From Sweltsa coloradensis (lineage: Eukaryota > Arthropoda > Insecta > Plecoptera > Chloroperlidae): a stretch of 64,000 nucleotides of DNA. The notes beneath the pieces were generated by a model that saw only the letters and a list, made by a program, of their open reading frames with translations, was not told the origin of the DNA and did no database searches. This document shows positions 49,800 to 60,913 of the stretch, in pieces (within the stretch, counting starts at the first letter, position 1; every line of letters starts with the position of its first letter). The stretch is from positions 620,001-684,000 of the forward strand of contig JAMZAV010000024.1 of the NCBI GenBank assembly GCA_024449915.1, read 5' to 3'. A program made the translations under genes and the position numbers.

Positions 49800-51845
49800 C
49801 ACTCGATGAGATGCGAAAATACGCCCACTTTCTACAAGTTTCTTGGGGGTGGGGGGTAGTTTTTAGAGTGAGGGTAACACATATTTTGATTGTAGATAGA
49901 TATACACATCTTGATTATATTTTAACGCAAATCACCGGAACAAATTTTTTTATGATTTTTTTATGATGTTGACAACTACATCAACAAAAACATTTTTAAA
50001 ACAACAATAATTGTCAATAACAGTAATTAACAATAATTTTAAAATAAGAAAATGTATCAAACTATTTTTTTTACAATTCATGATAAAATTACTTACGTAA
50101 CACCAATGTCAATAAGAGAATTCGTAAAACAATAATTGGAGTAGATAAACAAAAGTCACAAGGTGAAAATCGTTTTTATGAATAATTATTGTGCTAGTCG
50201 TAGAATAACTATGAAATTAAAGAAAATGTGGAAGGGAGTAAAAATTATATTAGTCAAGATTGGGACGGTTTATCAAACCTTTGATCCATAATTTGAGTTG
50301 CAATGAACGTAAAGCAATTATAGTATTGGATTAACAGGGGAAATTATGAGAACTTAAATTGTTTCTAAACAATCGAAAAGATTGAAAAAATGTTTATGAT
50401 GATGTTGATTGTAAAAATACATTAATAAACATATTTCCAATATTGATTATTTTGGTAAATAGTAACTTTGGTTAGAAGATAAGTTTCAAACATCATACGA
50501 CAAATTTTATACTAATAGTTTTATTGGAAATATCGGTACGAAGTTTTTCAGCCGTGTCAAAGTCTAAACATGCGTACTTTTAGTAACTTTCCTAGTCACA
50601 CTTTGCATTAATCAACGAAACCTAATTCCAAATAATTTGAACGCAAAACAAACCTTCAGTGCACAATCTCAACACCTGTGACTCGGCCTACGTGATAAGC
50701 CGACAAAAACCTACATTTCTTTGTGGGAGGATATCAAAACAAAATCACATGTAAATTTCTTATCAGCTTCTTTAAAACGAAAGCGAAGAGGATAGACCTT
50801 GATCACCAGATTATTTCTACATTAGCGTGTTATCTCGTGTACTACTTGGATAATCGTAGACTGTCGGCGTGATAATCATGACTGTTCCTAGATACAATGT
50901 AAAGACTGATCCACGAACAACTCTTAACTTAATATCATAGCTTAAAGGCTGTCATTTTGTGTGAACGTAGTAAATACAAATAAATTATTAAAATTAATTT
51001 AATTCGTATTGAGAGTCTATACCCACTCAGTAGCATAACTGATTTTCTGTGAATACTTTAAATTTAAAGTGCTTAATGAATTCTTATGAGTGTGTATTAA
51101 CAGGAACTATGATAACTTATTTTGTCAGTGGTAAAAACTACTCGTTATTAATTATTTTATGTATCCACAGAAGTAGAGTAGGCCCTATACCAGATAGAGA
51201 TTTGACTATAAGCATATTGGAGTAGATTTGAAAGAGATTGTATTGATGGCCAAAAAATAAATGTATGAATATAAAATATGTAGAAGTGTTGAGAAATCGA
51301 GGAATGTCCACTTAGGTGTCGTTGTCCTTGCTGTCGTCGTTGTAATTGTTACCGTGGTTCTCCTTATCGCCGTACAATATAACATTTTATTGCAAAAAGC
51401 GAATTAAAGTTAGCTTTACATATCACTGACCTCCAAAGTGTCACATTATCGTTGTGTTCAGTTGCCATTACTAGCACGTGAATACACAATAAAATCATGT
51501 AAATTAACAAGTATTTATTTATTTAATTAATTAATAAACCTTGTAAAACATACAACATTCCTATTGGCAATGAGAAATAATTACAATATCAGGATGATAT
51601 GGAATTCAGCTGAACCAAATCAAGTATCTTGGGTTATCTTGGCGTTTCTTGGGTGGCTTCAATTCATTGAAGGGGTTAATCAAATTATCCACTAGTAATG
51701 TGTGGTAGTGAGATGGGTTTGTATTGTATATAAGTTACTTGTGTAATTTACCTTACAAGTTAGGTGAAAATATGTTCACACTGTTGTAAGCAGTGACATG
51801 GTAATCTAATACGCCATTGCTAACATTCGAGAAACTTTAAACCAG
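49800..51845. other. AT-rich non-coding stretch
   Basis: Nothing gene-like recognised. Confidence 0.4.
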
Positions 51846-51849
51846 TGCC

Positions 51850-51944
51850 TGGTACACCCTCGACCATAAGTAAATCAAAGGGTCAAGTTGTATATAATAT
51901 AATAAACCCAGCCCTTGACTTACTTCTGGTCGAGGGGGTGACCA
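51850..51944. ncRNA. miRNA-precursor-like hairpin or miniature foldback
   Basis: TGGTACACCCTCGACC at 51850 pairs with GGTCGAGGGGGTGACCA ending at 51944. The pairing continues inward (AAGTAAATCAAAGGG against CCCTTGACTTACTT), giving an imperfect stem of about 33 pairs with a few mismatches and one bulge. The AT-rich loop is about 28 bases. Length and shape suit an animal miRNA precursor, but also a tiny MITE. No mature sequence was recognised. Confidence 0.4.
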
Positions 51945-52234
51945 TTTAATTCTAGGTGATGTCATTAAGAAAAATGGTCCGTGTTCCTGTTGAATTCAGT
52001 CTTTTTTTTATCTAATTTCTCGTTTCTAACAGTTAATAACATCATTTCATTTTTTAAGCGACTCGATAGCTGTTGCACATGGTCAGGATATATTTGTACG
52101 TCCAAATAAACGCAGAACTTTGGATGGGGCATAATCCACTAGGAAAATCACGGACGCGGGAGTACTCTAAAAGAGTAAGCGTACCTACAATCAATCAACA
52201 GATTGTCGAAAAGAATACAAAACTAAAATAGTTC

Positions 52235-52545
52235 CCTGTGAGATCATTTTGGTGGAGGCGCCGGGTCCCGGGTGGGCTCAGCACTGAAAGGTTCGTTGCT
52301 TGTTCGCACGTACAGTAACGGTTTAGGTGCCGAGTCATGAATTTTTAAACTTTCTGGGGGGGGGGGGGGGGGCTCTTCTTTCACCTCCAGGGTCACCAAA
52401 AGCATTCTGTATCGTCCTTGTCGAAAGGCAAAGCTAACAATCAAATGCATGTCAATCGGAAGTCGTAAAGGGTTTCCATCGTGGCACGCGACACACACAC
52501 AGACGGGCAGACATATGTACATACATACACGGGGTGGCGCTTACA
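52235..52545 (-). repeat. GGCACC dispersed repeat, near-complete reverse copy
   Basis: Reverse order of the modules: TTTGGTGGAGGCGCCGGG, AATTTTTAAACTTTCTGG, a run of about 17 G, CCTCCAGGGTCACCAAAAG, GTATCGTCCTTGTCGAAAGG, GCATGTCAATCGGAAGTCG, an ACACACAGACGGGCAGAC block. The G run is the same tract as the C run in forward copies. It confirms the family consensus together with 11390-11745 and 62780-63050. Confidence 0.72.
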
Positions 52546-52549
52546 TGCC

Positions 52550-53500
52550 TAGATTGTCTAGTTGCCGGCCACTGGTCTAGCTCGCAACTTTCTGTGTCAT
52601 TGCGGTGATCAGTTTTTGACTTATACAATTTCTAATAATTATATGTCTGATATAATTATATATTAGAGTCAAGATCTTTTGTACTATATTGTTACCAAGA
52701 TTTGAACACAAGAATGAAGATTCGCGTTCGGTAGTTTCTTCCGCGAAAGTTTGATTACTCCCTGATTTGCTGTTCCTGATTTTTAGAAAACCTTATATTC
52801 GATTGAGTGGGATTGGGATCGTCTAATAAATCAGTTTTTTCTTTTTTTCTTTTTTGGTGATCTTTTCCCTTTTATTTTCTTTTCTTTTTCATCCTTTTTT
52901 ATCTTTGGTTCATTAATTAATTAAATTTAATATCCTTTTTGAATTTGTTACCAAAAAAATATTGTGTTTTAATACATTGTTGTTGTAATATTAGTATTTC
53001 AAATATTTACTTAACTGTAGTTCATTGTTGTGTCTGCATAGGATACACGTTAAATAAAGTAAAACAAAATAAAATAAATTATGCCGTAATATACGTAAAA
53101 TGTCCAGGCAGACTTCTCTCAGGATGGATGTTTGTGATTGTTTGTGACACCTACGATTCGCCGATGAATCGCTTCTTTTCAATAACTCAAACATCTATTC
53201 AGATTGTCTTGATGTTGAGGCATTTGATCAACAACTCGAATTTCCACATCATTATGTGGTAATGATTGACGCTTCAAAATTACATTTGAATTTGTATAGG
53301 TTTCTTGATTCATGTTTACCTATAAAATGTTTTGCAAAAAAATCGAATTAGTGATTCTTTCTTCATAGAGAACGAATTTGTTTTCATTTACTGGAACTAA
53401 ACTAGTAAGCACGACGGTTCTTTTACCGGAGGGCAAACAAAATTGTTGTACGAAATTAAATCAAACATATTTTTTTTAGACCTTACATTTTATTACGTGT
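52550..53500. other. AT-rich non-coding stretch
   Basis: No gene recognised. Short overlapping open frames on both strands look random. Confidence 0.4.
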
Positions 53501-53577
53501 TTCAAGAAACGGTAGGAAAATTTGCATGTACCGAAAACATTTGTTCCATGTTCGTAAAGCTATTATCACATACTCGT

Positions 53578-53880
53578 TTACGTAATGATAAATGACTTGC
53601 TAAAATAATGTTCAACTTCGCAACGTACGATACTATTTTCAGCTTCCTTCTGCTTCTTTGCTTTGTCAAAGACAATTGCAACCGTATCAGACACCGAGTA
53701 TTTATTATCATACCGAACTAAGACAATTGCAACCGTATCAGACACCGAGTATTTATTATCATACCAAACTTGAACTTGTGATAGATCTTTTAGTTTTACC
53801 AAAAAGAAAATTCTGATTTTACTCTTATTGACATTTGGTGTCAGATAAAATATGAAGGGTTTAAAATAATGTTTCTTCAT
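53578..53880 (-). CDS. Unrecognised small open frame with in-frame duplication
   Basis: One hundred codons (about 111 from the previous stop). It is basic and hydrophobic at the start and contains a tandem repeat of 17 residues, YDNKYSVSDTVAIV plus three, encoded by a 51-base direct duplication (first copy from about 53722, second from about 53671, in reading order). The repeat keeps the frame open. I recognise no domain, see no splice sites, and cannot exclude chance. It may be a fragment of mobile-element or host coding DNA. Confidence 0.2.
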   Translation of the reverse strand: MKKHYFKPFIFYLTPNVNKSKIRIFFLVKLKDLSQVQVWYDNKYSVSDTVAIVLVRYDNKYSVSDTVAIVFDKAKKQKEAENSIVRCEVEHYFSKSFIIT

Positions 53881-53899
53881 ACTGTTGGTTTGAACGTAT

Positions 53900-55174
53900 T
53901 CCGTGAAAGGATGTCACTCATTAACGTTCCCAAACTGTGACTATAAAGTGTCCCTCCCTAATCTGTTTCCACCTGCTGTAGATGGCTACACTCTCAGTAT
54001 GGAGGTCACATGCACGGCAGTATCGGGAACTGCTTATCTTTTCTTATTCCGGATAAATCTGTTTCTGGTTCGTTTTTCACCTATAGGTTAATATCTGTCA
54101 CAATGATTTCGTGCCAACTATTGGAAAGGAAGCGGTTAGAATTGAATAAAGACATAATACATGCAAGACCGGCTCACATTAAATATGTTGCATAGTCTTG
54201 TAAATAAACAAATAATGTGCAGTTAAATAAATGTGAATCATATATGATATAGAATATAAAATTTGCATGCTAAAGTTAAGTATACCAAATAGAATGTTCA
54301 TCAAAATGTTTAAGGAATTCTGATATAAATATTTTGGTTGAATAACTGTACTCGTTAATTGTATTTAAGGCTTTATTGGTACTAACCATTTTAGTTCCAT
54401 GGACATATAACAAAATAAATATTAAAAAATTGTGTTTACTAGTGTTGAATAGAGTTTAATATAATTTTGGTTCTCTGGTGGTATATCTTGTCCCGGGTGC
54501 TATGCATGCCCCTCTTCGGGTGTCTAGCTAATAGGTGTTTTGGAATTTGGACAAACTGTGAAGGGTGTGTCCGAGGGCTGGTTTAGAGTACTCGATCACT
54601 TGCATTCGCTTTAATCACTGAAGAAAACGTTGGAAAAACTTTTTGTCAGGATTGCCGATGACGGGGTTCAAAACGTGACCCTCCGAATCAGAGTCTCGCG
54701 ATTTTTTTTTAAATTAATAGGGTATAGATAGATACATCAGTTTGTGCCATGTTCTGGTAACATCTTTAGTTGTTATCTGGTGTGTCTTAGCTCTAATAAT
54801 AGTCAAAATAACCTATACTTTACCTTGAATTTTTCTTGTGACTTCAAGAAAAATATGATGTTAAGTCAAAACCACCCATTAAACAGATATGTCTTGAACA
54901 TAAACAAATAAATTAAACGATGCAAGGGATAACTAACTTTGGCCATTTGGACACTATTTAGATATTATGTTAGCCTATATTGGTAATCATGAGAATAACA
55001 TTTCCGTTTCTATTATATCTCGCATCTGTACGTATCTTTATGTTATTTATATAACACCTTTTCTCCATATGAAACACCTTGCAATTGTCCATAAGTTTGG
55101 GCTTTAGCTGTCAGTATTCTTTTTCCTTTATCTAAACAAAACATTATAATCAACTATAAATTGGTTTAAAAATT
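53900..55174. other. AT-rich non-coding stretch
   Basis: Apart from the SINE head at 54649-54702, nothing recognised. Confidence 0.4.
54649..54702 (-). repeat. tRNA-like SINE head, 5' part missing
   Basis: Minus strand: CGCGAGACTCTGATTCGGAG, GGGTCACGTTTTGAACCCCG and the tail CATCGGCAATCC. CTCTGATTCG is shared with 4145-4220. The part nearest the A box is replaced by a T run on the plus strand. Confidence 0.5.
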
Positions 55175-55184
55175 ATCTGCTGAC

Positions 55185-55896
55185 ATGGGCGCCCGCAGGA
55201 TTTTTGGTAAGGGGGGGCAAAAATACAATTTGTACTTTCGTTAAGCAAGCACAGGGGGGTTGGGGGCGGAGCCCCCTAACAATAGCGCCGTAGGCGAAAA
55301 ATTTGGAGAATCAGGATTTTAGAATGCGTTTGATGGGTTTTAGAAAAAAGTAGTGGCTGAATACAAAACCAAAATTAGGTCATTTTAGTGCAGTCGATAC
55401 TCTAAACTAGAAAACCACCAAAAGGAATCTTAAAGGAAACCTTCAAAATATTTTTCCTCCATTTTTTTTTTGCCTTTTAGTCAAAGGCTTCAGATTCTCA
55501 ACATTGAGTTGGACGGTTATTAGCTTTTTTTGTCCAATGACTTTGCCCATTGATTAAAGAAATCAATGCTTTACCCCACCTCACACCTTCGCTTTCGCAA
55601 GCCTTTTATTGTGACGGTCAAAACTCACATTATTCCATGGAGTGGTATTCTTTTCAAAACTCTAATATGAACTATTGCAGACCTAAAATATACAGTAAAC
55701 TACAAACTCGCAGACAGTTGGCAAAACCATCAAATTTAACAAATGTTCATCAGTAAAGAAATCGATTTTCCATGCACATTTTAAATACTACTAGTTTAAT
55801 CATAAATACACACATCTAATGAGGGAAAATTATCACTTCTGCTTGCTCGGGGCCAGGGGGTAACTATCCCCCTGGCCCCCTCCTGCGGGCGCCCAT
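55185..55896. mobile_element. 712-base TIR element with 10-base target duplication
   Basis: Ends are exact 16-base inverted repeats: ATGGGCGCCCGCAGGA at 55185-55200, complement at 55881-55896. Immediately outside, ATCTGCTGAC stands on both sides (55175-55184 and 55897-55906), a clean target duplication. The exact boundary may shift a base or two, so 10 to 13. Inside each end lie strong GC hairpins: GGGGGCGGAGCCCCC near 55263, and a 12-base stem GGGGCCAGGGGG/CCCCCTGGCCCC near 55850-55880. An AGCAAGCA/TGCTTGCT pair is also inverted. A 9-11-base duplication with GC-rich ends fits Mutator-like elements best. No transposase frame is present, so it is non-autonomous. Confidence 0.88.
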
Positions 55897-55909
55897 ATCT
55901 GCTGACATT

Positions 55910-56685
55910 TTTCACAATCATCGTTTTATTATAATCTCAACCTAGATAAGTCGAAGATGTTTTTAATATTCTTACATATCAGAAAATAGAATGAAATATT
56001 TTGTTTTTTTAAATTATAATTATTATTGGCAAATGTAGAACAATAACTAAACAGTAGCAAAACAAGCAAACGTTTAAAAGTTAATAAGTTACTCCAAGAA
56101 AGTTAGTTAGCTATTGTTAGTTAGTTAGTTAGTTAGTTGTTGTTGCTTAGTTTGTTTTAGTGCACTCAACTGCAGGAACTCTGTTCAAGCAATTTACTTA
56201 GTTTATAAACAAACTAGTCAAGTCAGCGTTCCTTTTTTTTAAAAAATCTAGAATTGTATAGAAAATTTCGCAAGTTACTTAAAAGTTGCTCCCGAGAGCG
56301 ATTCAGGCCAAAAGGAATGGATTTTGACGATCATAGAAAATTACCCATGACTTCTAAATGCACTGCAATACCGTGCCTGTTATGTTACCGATGACCCGAT
56401 GAGTATTTACTGGAGCTTGTTGGCAGTATTACATTCTCGGTTAAAAAAACATTTTACCATATCATTCACTCATTTTTGTTCTTGATTTTATCGAGAAACG
56501 TCGAAATAGCCTCCAACGTGGCCTGAATATAATGCATCGTTTACGTAAGTTACTAATTATAACTTGCAATAATTAATTACAGTGAAATTGGTTCAAACAT
56601 GTTCTGGCAGTTTATTGACAAACGGGAACTGAATCTTTCAATTCTGAGCTGTTTCACTGACATTAAATCTCTTTCATTATAAAAA
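55910..56685. other. AT-rich non-coding stretch with a short TTAG run
   Basis: A (TTAG)n run of about six units lies near 56113-56140. This is not the insect telomere repeat TTAGG. No gene. Confidence 0.5.
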
Positions 56686-56710
56686 TAATAATAATAATAA
56701 TAATAATTAT

Positions 56711-56803
<93 letters not shown>
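56686..56803. repeat. (AAT)n microsatellite at LINE copy 2 tail
   Basis: About 38 AAT units, followed on the plus strand by about 16 T, which is the A tail of LINE copy 2 read in reverse. Confidence 0.95.
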
Positions 56804-57276
56804 TTTTTTTTTTTTTTTATTCATTAATTACATATGTGTACATTTTTTATATGCTTCGGTCCACAAAGCCTTAAAGTAAGGCTTGTCTGTGGTTTAAACC
56901 ACAACAATGTGTACATTTCATACAACTACGGTGTTGTGCGAAGTTATTACAACAATAACAAAGAAAAATAGAACAAACTCAGTAGAACACCGTCCTGTAT
57001 AACAAAACAAACTAAAAAAAAAAAACTTGAATATTGAATATAAAAATATTATACTTGAGGTAACACAAAAACAACACAGTATTAGATGAATAAATTTACA
57101 TACTTGCACCAAGTATCTAAATATTTCAAGACTCCTCCAAAAAAACAAACAAACAGACTTGTCATTCGTAATCAAATTTTAAAGCAAACCAACAGGATAC
57201 ATAATGAAAATAGTAAATTGAACAACTGCAATAAAAAAATAAAAAATAAAAGCAAATTGGGAATTGAGATGAATGA
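56804..57276 (-). other. 3' UTR of LINE copy 2 with terminal hairpin
   Basis: About 470 bases from the reverse transcriptase stop to the A tail. The hairpin at 56861-56892, in LINE sense, has outer stem CCACA/TGTGG, one-sided bulge GAC, inner stem AAGCCTTA/TAAGGCTT and loop CTT. It is about 45 bases from the A tail, matching the position in copies 1 and 3. Confidence 0.7.
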
Positions 57277-58155
57277 TTAGGTGTTGTAGACTGCACATAA
57301 ACAATCGAGCAAATAAAACTTTAATTCAGATTTAATGGCTGAGATCTTTTCTAGATTGCGCAGATGACCAGGTAGGCTGTTGAAAATAGCAGGTGTCAAA
57401 TAAAAAAGTGTTCGTTTTCCATATTTGTTATTGAATTTAGGCAAAAAGTAATTCCCTCTTGATTTCGACCGCGTAATCCCCGTATTTTCGTTTGCTTCAT
57501 ATTGTCTATTGAAATAAAATTTTAAAATAAATCTAAACTTAAATAGGTATGATACAGGTAGTACATTGCAAAAGTGATATTTCATATTTTGTATGCTGTT
57601 ATATCTTGGATTTCTTTTTAAAAAGCATGGTGTCATAGTTCTAATCATTGTGTTTTGAAGGTTGGTTATTAAATTTACGTGGCTTAAAGATGCAAAGCCC
57701 CAGGCCAAGAGGCCATAAGAGATGATTGACTCGGCGATCGCAGTGTAAACTGACCTTAAAAGTTTAAACGGAAGTACCAACTTTAATTTGAATAATTGAA
57801 ATGCACAGGATCTTAAACGCTTGCATAAGGAGATAATATGCGGCCTCCACGACATGAATCTATCAATTAAGACACCTAAATAGACATGGCTGTCAACAGA
57901 CTCAATTTCAACACTACACCGTACACAGTTTTTTCCATTTACGATATCATGCAAACACTCATAAGAATGGAATATTATTTTAAGAGGTTGATGCCTGTTC
58001 TGATTCAGAGGTGAGCACATATGTAGAATCTTGGTTTTGTCAGCATTAATAACGAGATCATAATCGTGCGTCCACATTAATAATTGAGTGAAATCCCGCT
58101 GCAAAGTAGATTCAGCCATTTTTAGGTTCTTATGAGCAAATAACAAAACAGTATC
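57277..58155 (-). pseudogene. CR1/L2-type LINE reverse transcriptase, copy 2, truncated
   Basis: Open for 289 codons from 58146, plus three more upstream. It starts at DTVLLFAHK, just after where the catalytic YADD should be: the codons before GATACT are replaced by an ATT run, so the element lacks motif A and the active-site aspartates and cannot be active. Visible blocks are INADKTKILH (residues 34-42), YLGVLIDR (89-96), LCKRLRSCAF, AIAESIISYGLLAWG (136-150), NNKYGKRTLFYL (239-250) and a C-terminal FNSLPGHLRN. The protein aligns with copy 1 over its whole length. The open frame is unbroken, so the copy is younger than copy 1. Its family is the same CR1/L2-like group. Confidence 0.9.
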
Positions 58156-58156
58156 G

Positions 58157-58169
58157 TAATAATAATAAC

Positions 58170-58230
<61 letters not shown>
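58157..58230. repeat. (AAT)n microsatellite at LINE copy 2 truncated edge
   Basis: About 25 AAT units with one AAC interruption near the junction, directly fused to the truncated reverse transcriptase. Confidence 0.95.
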
Positions 58231-58231
58231 G

Positions 58232-58763
58232 ATAAATCAAATAATATACAGTATTCTGATGTATATTATTATAAATTACATACTTTCATAAGTTATCATA
58301 TAATAGGCAAACTCAAAAATTTACAGTTCGAATTTTGTGTTCGTTTTTTTATTGCTCTGATTGTTTGTCCATACAACCGAACACATGAAATACTCGTAAA
58401 ATAATTTGGATTTTTTTTAATTTTTGTCTCTGGCTGTGAATGCATCCAAATAAAAATAATACATCATAATGATTTAAAATATTTGATTCTCTAATACGGA
58501 TTAAAAAGCAAAAAAAATAATTCAATATTTATTAGAATATTATAAAACAAATACACATAAAAGAAACAATAATTATAATATAATAATAATAATAATATAA
58601 TATATATAATATATATATATATATAAAATATATATATAATTAGCAGTAGGTTTTCATGAACATCATAGATACATCCAAATTTGGTTTTAGGGTTTTTGTT
58701 CGTGTATTTCTCTTCTCTCTAGCAGGCCTTCACAAGACCATTGTCAGCTGGTCGACGTTTCGG
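58232..58763. other. AT-rich spacer between LINE copies 2 and 3
   Basis: Contains a mixed AAT/TA run at 58575-58640. The block CCTTCACAAGACCATTGTC followed by GTCGACGTTTCGGC at 58725-58764 has the GAAACGTCGAC word typical of some retroelement ends. No gene. Confidence 0.4.
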
Positions 58764-58998
58764 CTATATATATATATATATTTTTTTTATTGTACATACT
58801 TTGCAATATACATTATTCGGAACATAAATATTTTCCCACTAAGCTGCAAAACAGCTTATTAGTGGGGCGCATAGAACAAATATTGAGAGCGCACCGGTCA
58901 CTTACATGTATGCACAACCAACACCTATACAGATTAAATACAAAAAATAAATAAAATAAACACAGATTGTTAATAGACATTTCGTTTAGAAATAACAA
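58764..58998 (-). mobile_element. LINE copy 3, 3' UTR only
   Basis: About 220 bases of the 3' UTR of the same kind of LINE. In LINE sense it starts at an (AAT)n tract (58999), carries a hairpin at 58835-58866 (outer stem CCCACT/AGTGGG, bulge AAT, inner stem AAGCTG/CAGCTT, loop TTTTG) and ends in 8 A followed by a (TA)n run. No coding part remains. Recognition rests on hairpin shape, position and the shared CCAC...AAGC bases. Confidence 0.6.
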
Positions 58999-58999
58999 A

Positions 59000-59054
<55 letters not shown>

Positions 59055-59055
59055 T
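58999..59055. repeat. (AAT)n microsatellite at LINE copy 3 truncated edge
   Basis: About 18 AAT units. The outer edge is AATTTAAAAAAAAA, as at LINE copy 1. Confidence 0.93.
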
Positions 59056-59124
59056 TAAAAAAAAAACACGAGTACAGGAGTACCAATATTTGGAGCAACC
59101 GAGAATCTATGTACACAGTTTCGG

Positions 59125-59320
59125 TTAGGCTATCCCCACCTCTCCGATCCCTAGTGTCACCAACACCATTCCACGTTATCCTTGTTGACGGACAAAGTCA
59201 ACAAAATAAGCATGTCAATCGGAGGGTATGTTCGGTTCTTGTCGTGGGATGGGAATCAATCACAGATGGACTGACGAACAGAAACGAAATGCGTACAGGG
59301 GAGCATCGCTCTCTAATTTA
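59125..59320 (-). repeat. GGCACC dispersed repeat, left half
   Basis: Reverse copy with CTAGTGTCACCAACACC, TTATCCTTGTTGACGG, GCATGTCAATCGGAGGGTAT, CTTGTCGTGGGATGG, GGACTGACGAACAG and GGGAGCATCGCTCTCTAAT. The core and right half are missing. Confidence 0.65.
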
Positions 59321-59449
59321 GTAAAACCTGTGCCCTCTTCTTGGAGTTTCCTTGTGTTGTAGGAGCAGAGTGGGCTGAATTTATCCAAATAGTCATTGTC
59401 ATACTTGAAGAAAGAGAAGGAGAGGAGGAGGAAGAGGAGGAGAATATAA

Positions 59450-60021
59450 TTGGATGAGCGAAGCGAAGACTTCAATTTCACTGACCCCCAAAAAATTTAG
59501 TTCGGGTGTTTTTTTGTTTTTTTGTTTTTTTGTTATTTTTCTTCTTTTTTTCTGTCTGTTTGTTCGCATTCTACCGGGCGGGGGGAGGGGACATTCGAAA
59601 TCTCTAAACTTAGACTTGCCACGTTTTTGGGTACAATCGAAGAAATTTTTCTCATGAATATCGTACTTTTACGATTTTTTTCGATTTTTAGTGCGATATT
59701 TTCGTGACATTTGGGCCGATTCTGACCAAACGGGTGGGGCTACAACGTTCATATTTTACATGGACATTAAGATTATCGTGATGTAGTACCTTTTGAATGA
59801 AAAAGTTGGCAAAGTTAGCCAGAATCCATAGAAATAAAGGTTTTAATATAAGTTTTTTGAGGTATAATAACAATTAACAAGTAACAATAGAAACTTGACA
59901 ACAATCACCTACAATGCGTTCAAAAAGCACTTGCAAAAGTAAAGAGATCCCACGAAAACTAAAAACTTAAAAAAGCTCATCCATCAAAGCGATTAAAAAA
60001 AGCGTTCGCAAAGCGGCCTAG
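59450..60021. mobile_element. Dispersed element GAGCGAAG, copy 1
   Basis: Starts TTGGATGAGCGAAGCGAAG and includes ATTTCACTGACCCCC, a T/G-rich run with TTTGTTCGC, CTACCGGGCGG, CTCATGAATATCGTACTTTT, CTGACCAAACGGGTG and GCTACAACGTTCATATTTTA. It ends near GCTCATCCATCAA and then AAAGCGGCCTAG. The short inverted pair TGGATGAGC/GCTCATCCA marks likely ends. No open frame of note. Class not known. Confidence 0.65.
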
Positions 60022-60147
60022 TATAATTAATTAATCCTTCATTTTGAACATTTTAAGGGGCATTACTACCTGTTACGTTAATTGGCAAGAACTCCTGAAT
60101 ATTGCCGTCACATATTTTGATGCAAAAAAAGTAGATTATTATTAAGC

Positions 60148-60330
60148 GAGCGAAGTGAGAGTTTCCATTTGACTCTGCCGGAAAAATTAGTCACCGGTTT
60201 TGTTTTTTTGTTTGTTTTTTGTTTGTTTGTATGTCTCGCCATGACGTTCGAACGGAGGCTCGGATCGAGTTGAAATTTTGACCATCCGCAAGCTTCGTTC
60301 TCGATTGAATGCCATTAGTTTTGTGGCAAA
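60148..60330. repeat. Relative of the GAGCGAAG element
   Basis: AGCGAGCGAAGTGAGAGTTT, GGAAAAATTAGTCACCGG, a TTTTTGTTTG run and ATGTCTCGCC follow the same layout as the left part of the copies at 59450 and 60914, but with little base identity beyond these words. Confidence 0.4.
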
Positions 60331-60913
60331 ATCGTTCAAAAAGTTAAAAAGTTACATTAAAGTTAATCGAAAGTTTTTTTTTCAAACTAAACGGCGACTA
60401 AATCTGAGATAGCCAAATCATTTAGAATGTCCGTCCGGTCACGAATATGATAATTTTATTTTGATCCGATAAGTAGTGTAGATGGAAATTACATTATAAC
60501 AAAAGTAACGTTGCCATGGCAACGAAAAGACGCGCGAAGTTTCTAATGCACTGCCAAATAGAAGTAATCAAAATACTTTTGAGGAAGCAGTCTATTATTT
60601 GTCAACAAAGAGTTTAAATAGTTTTCCCAAGGAGTCAGGTCCTCTAGATGGCGGTGGATTTTATCCACAAAGTAAAGGTTTACACACGGGTTTACCCAAA
60701 TACCTTGGCAATAATAAATAATATTGGAAACATGGCCCTGTGGACAGCGAACGTCGCAAATTTTAAAATTTTAAAAAATGTGCAATGTGGGTCTAGCTAT
60801 AGCACGTGCTCGCTTATCAACGCGTCCAACTGAGCGTTTCCTAGTTAGTAAAATAATATAATCTTGATAATTTTAGCACCTTGCCATTGACACTTTCATT
60901 AGGTACTTATTTT

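Noticed and set aside
56113..56140. TTAG run as telomeric repeat
   Set aside because: The unit is TTAG, not TTAGG, and the run is very short.
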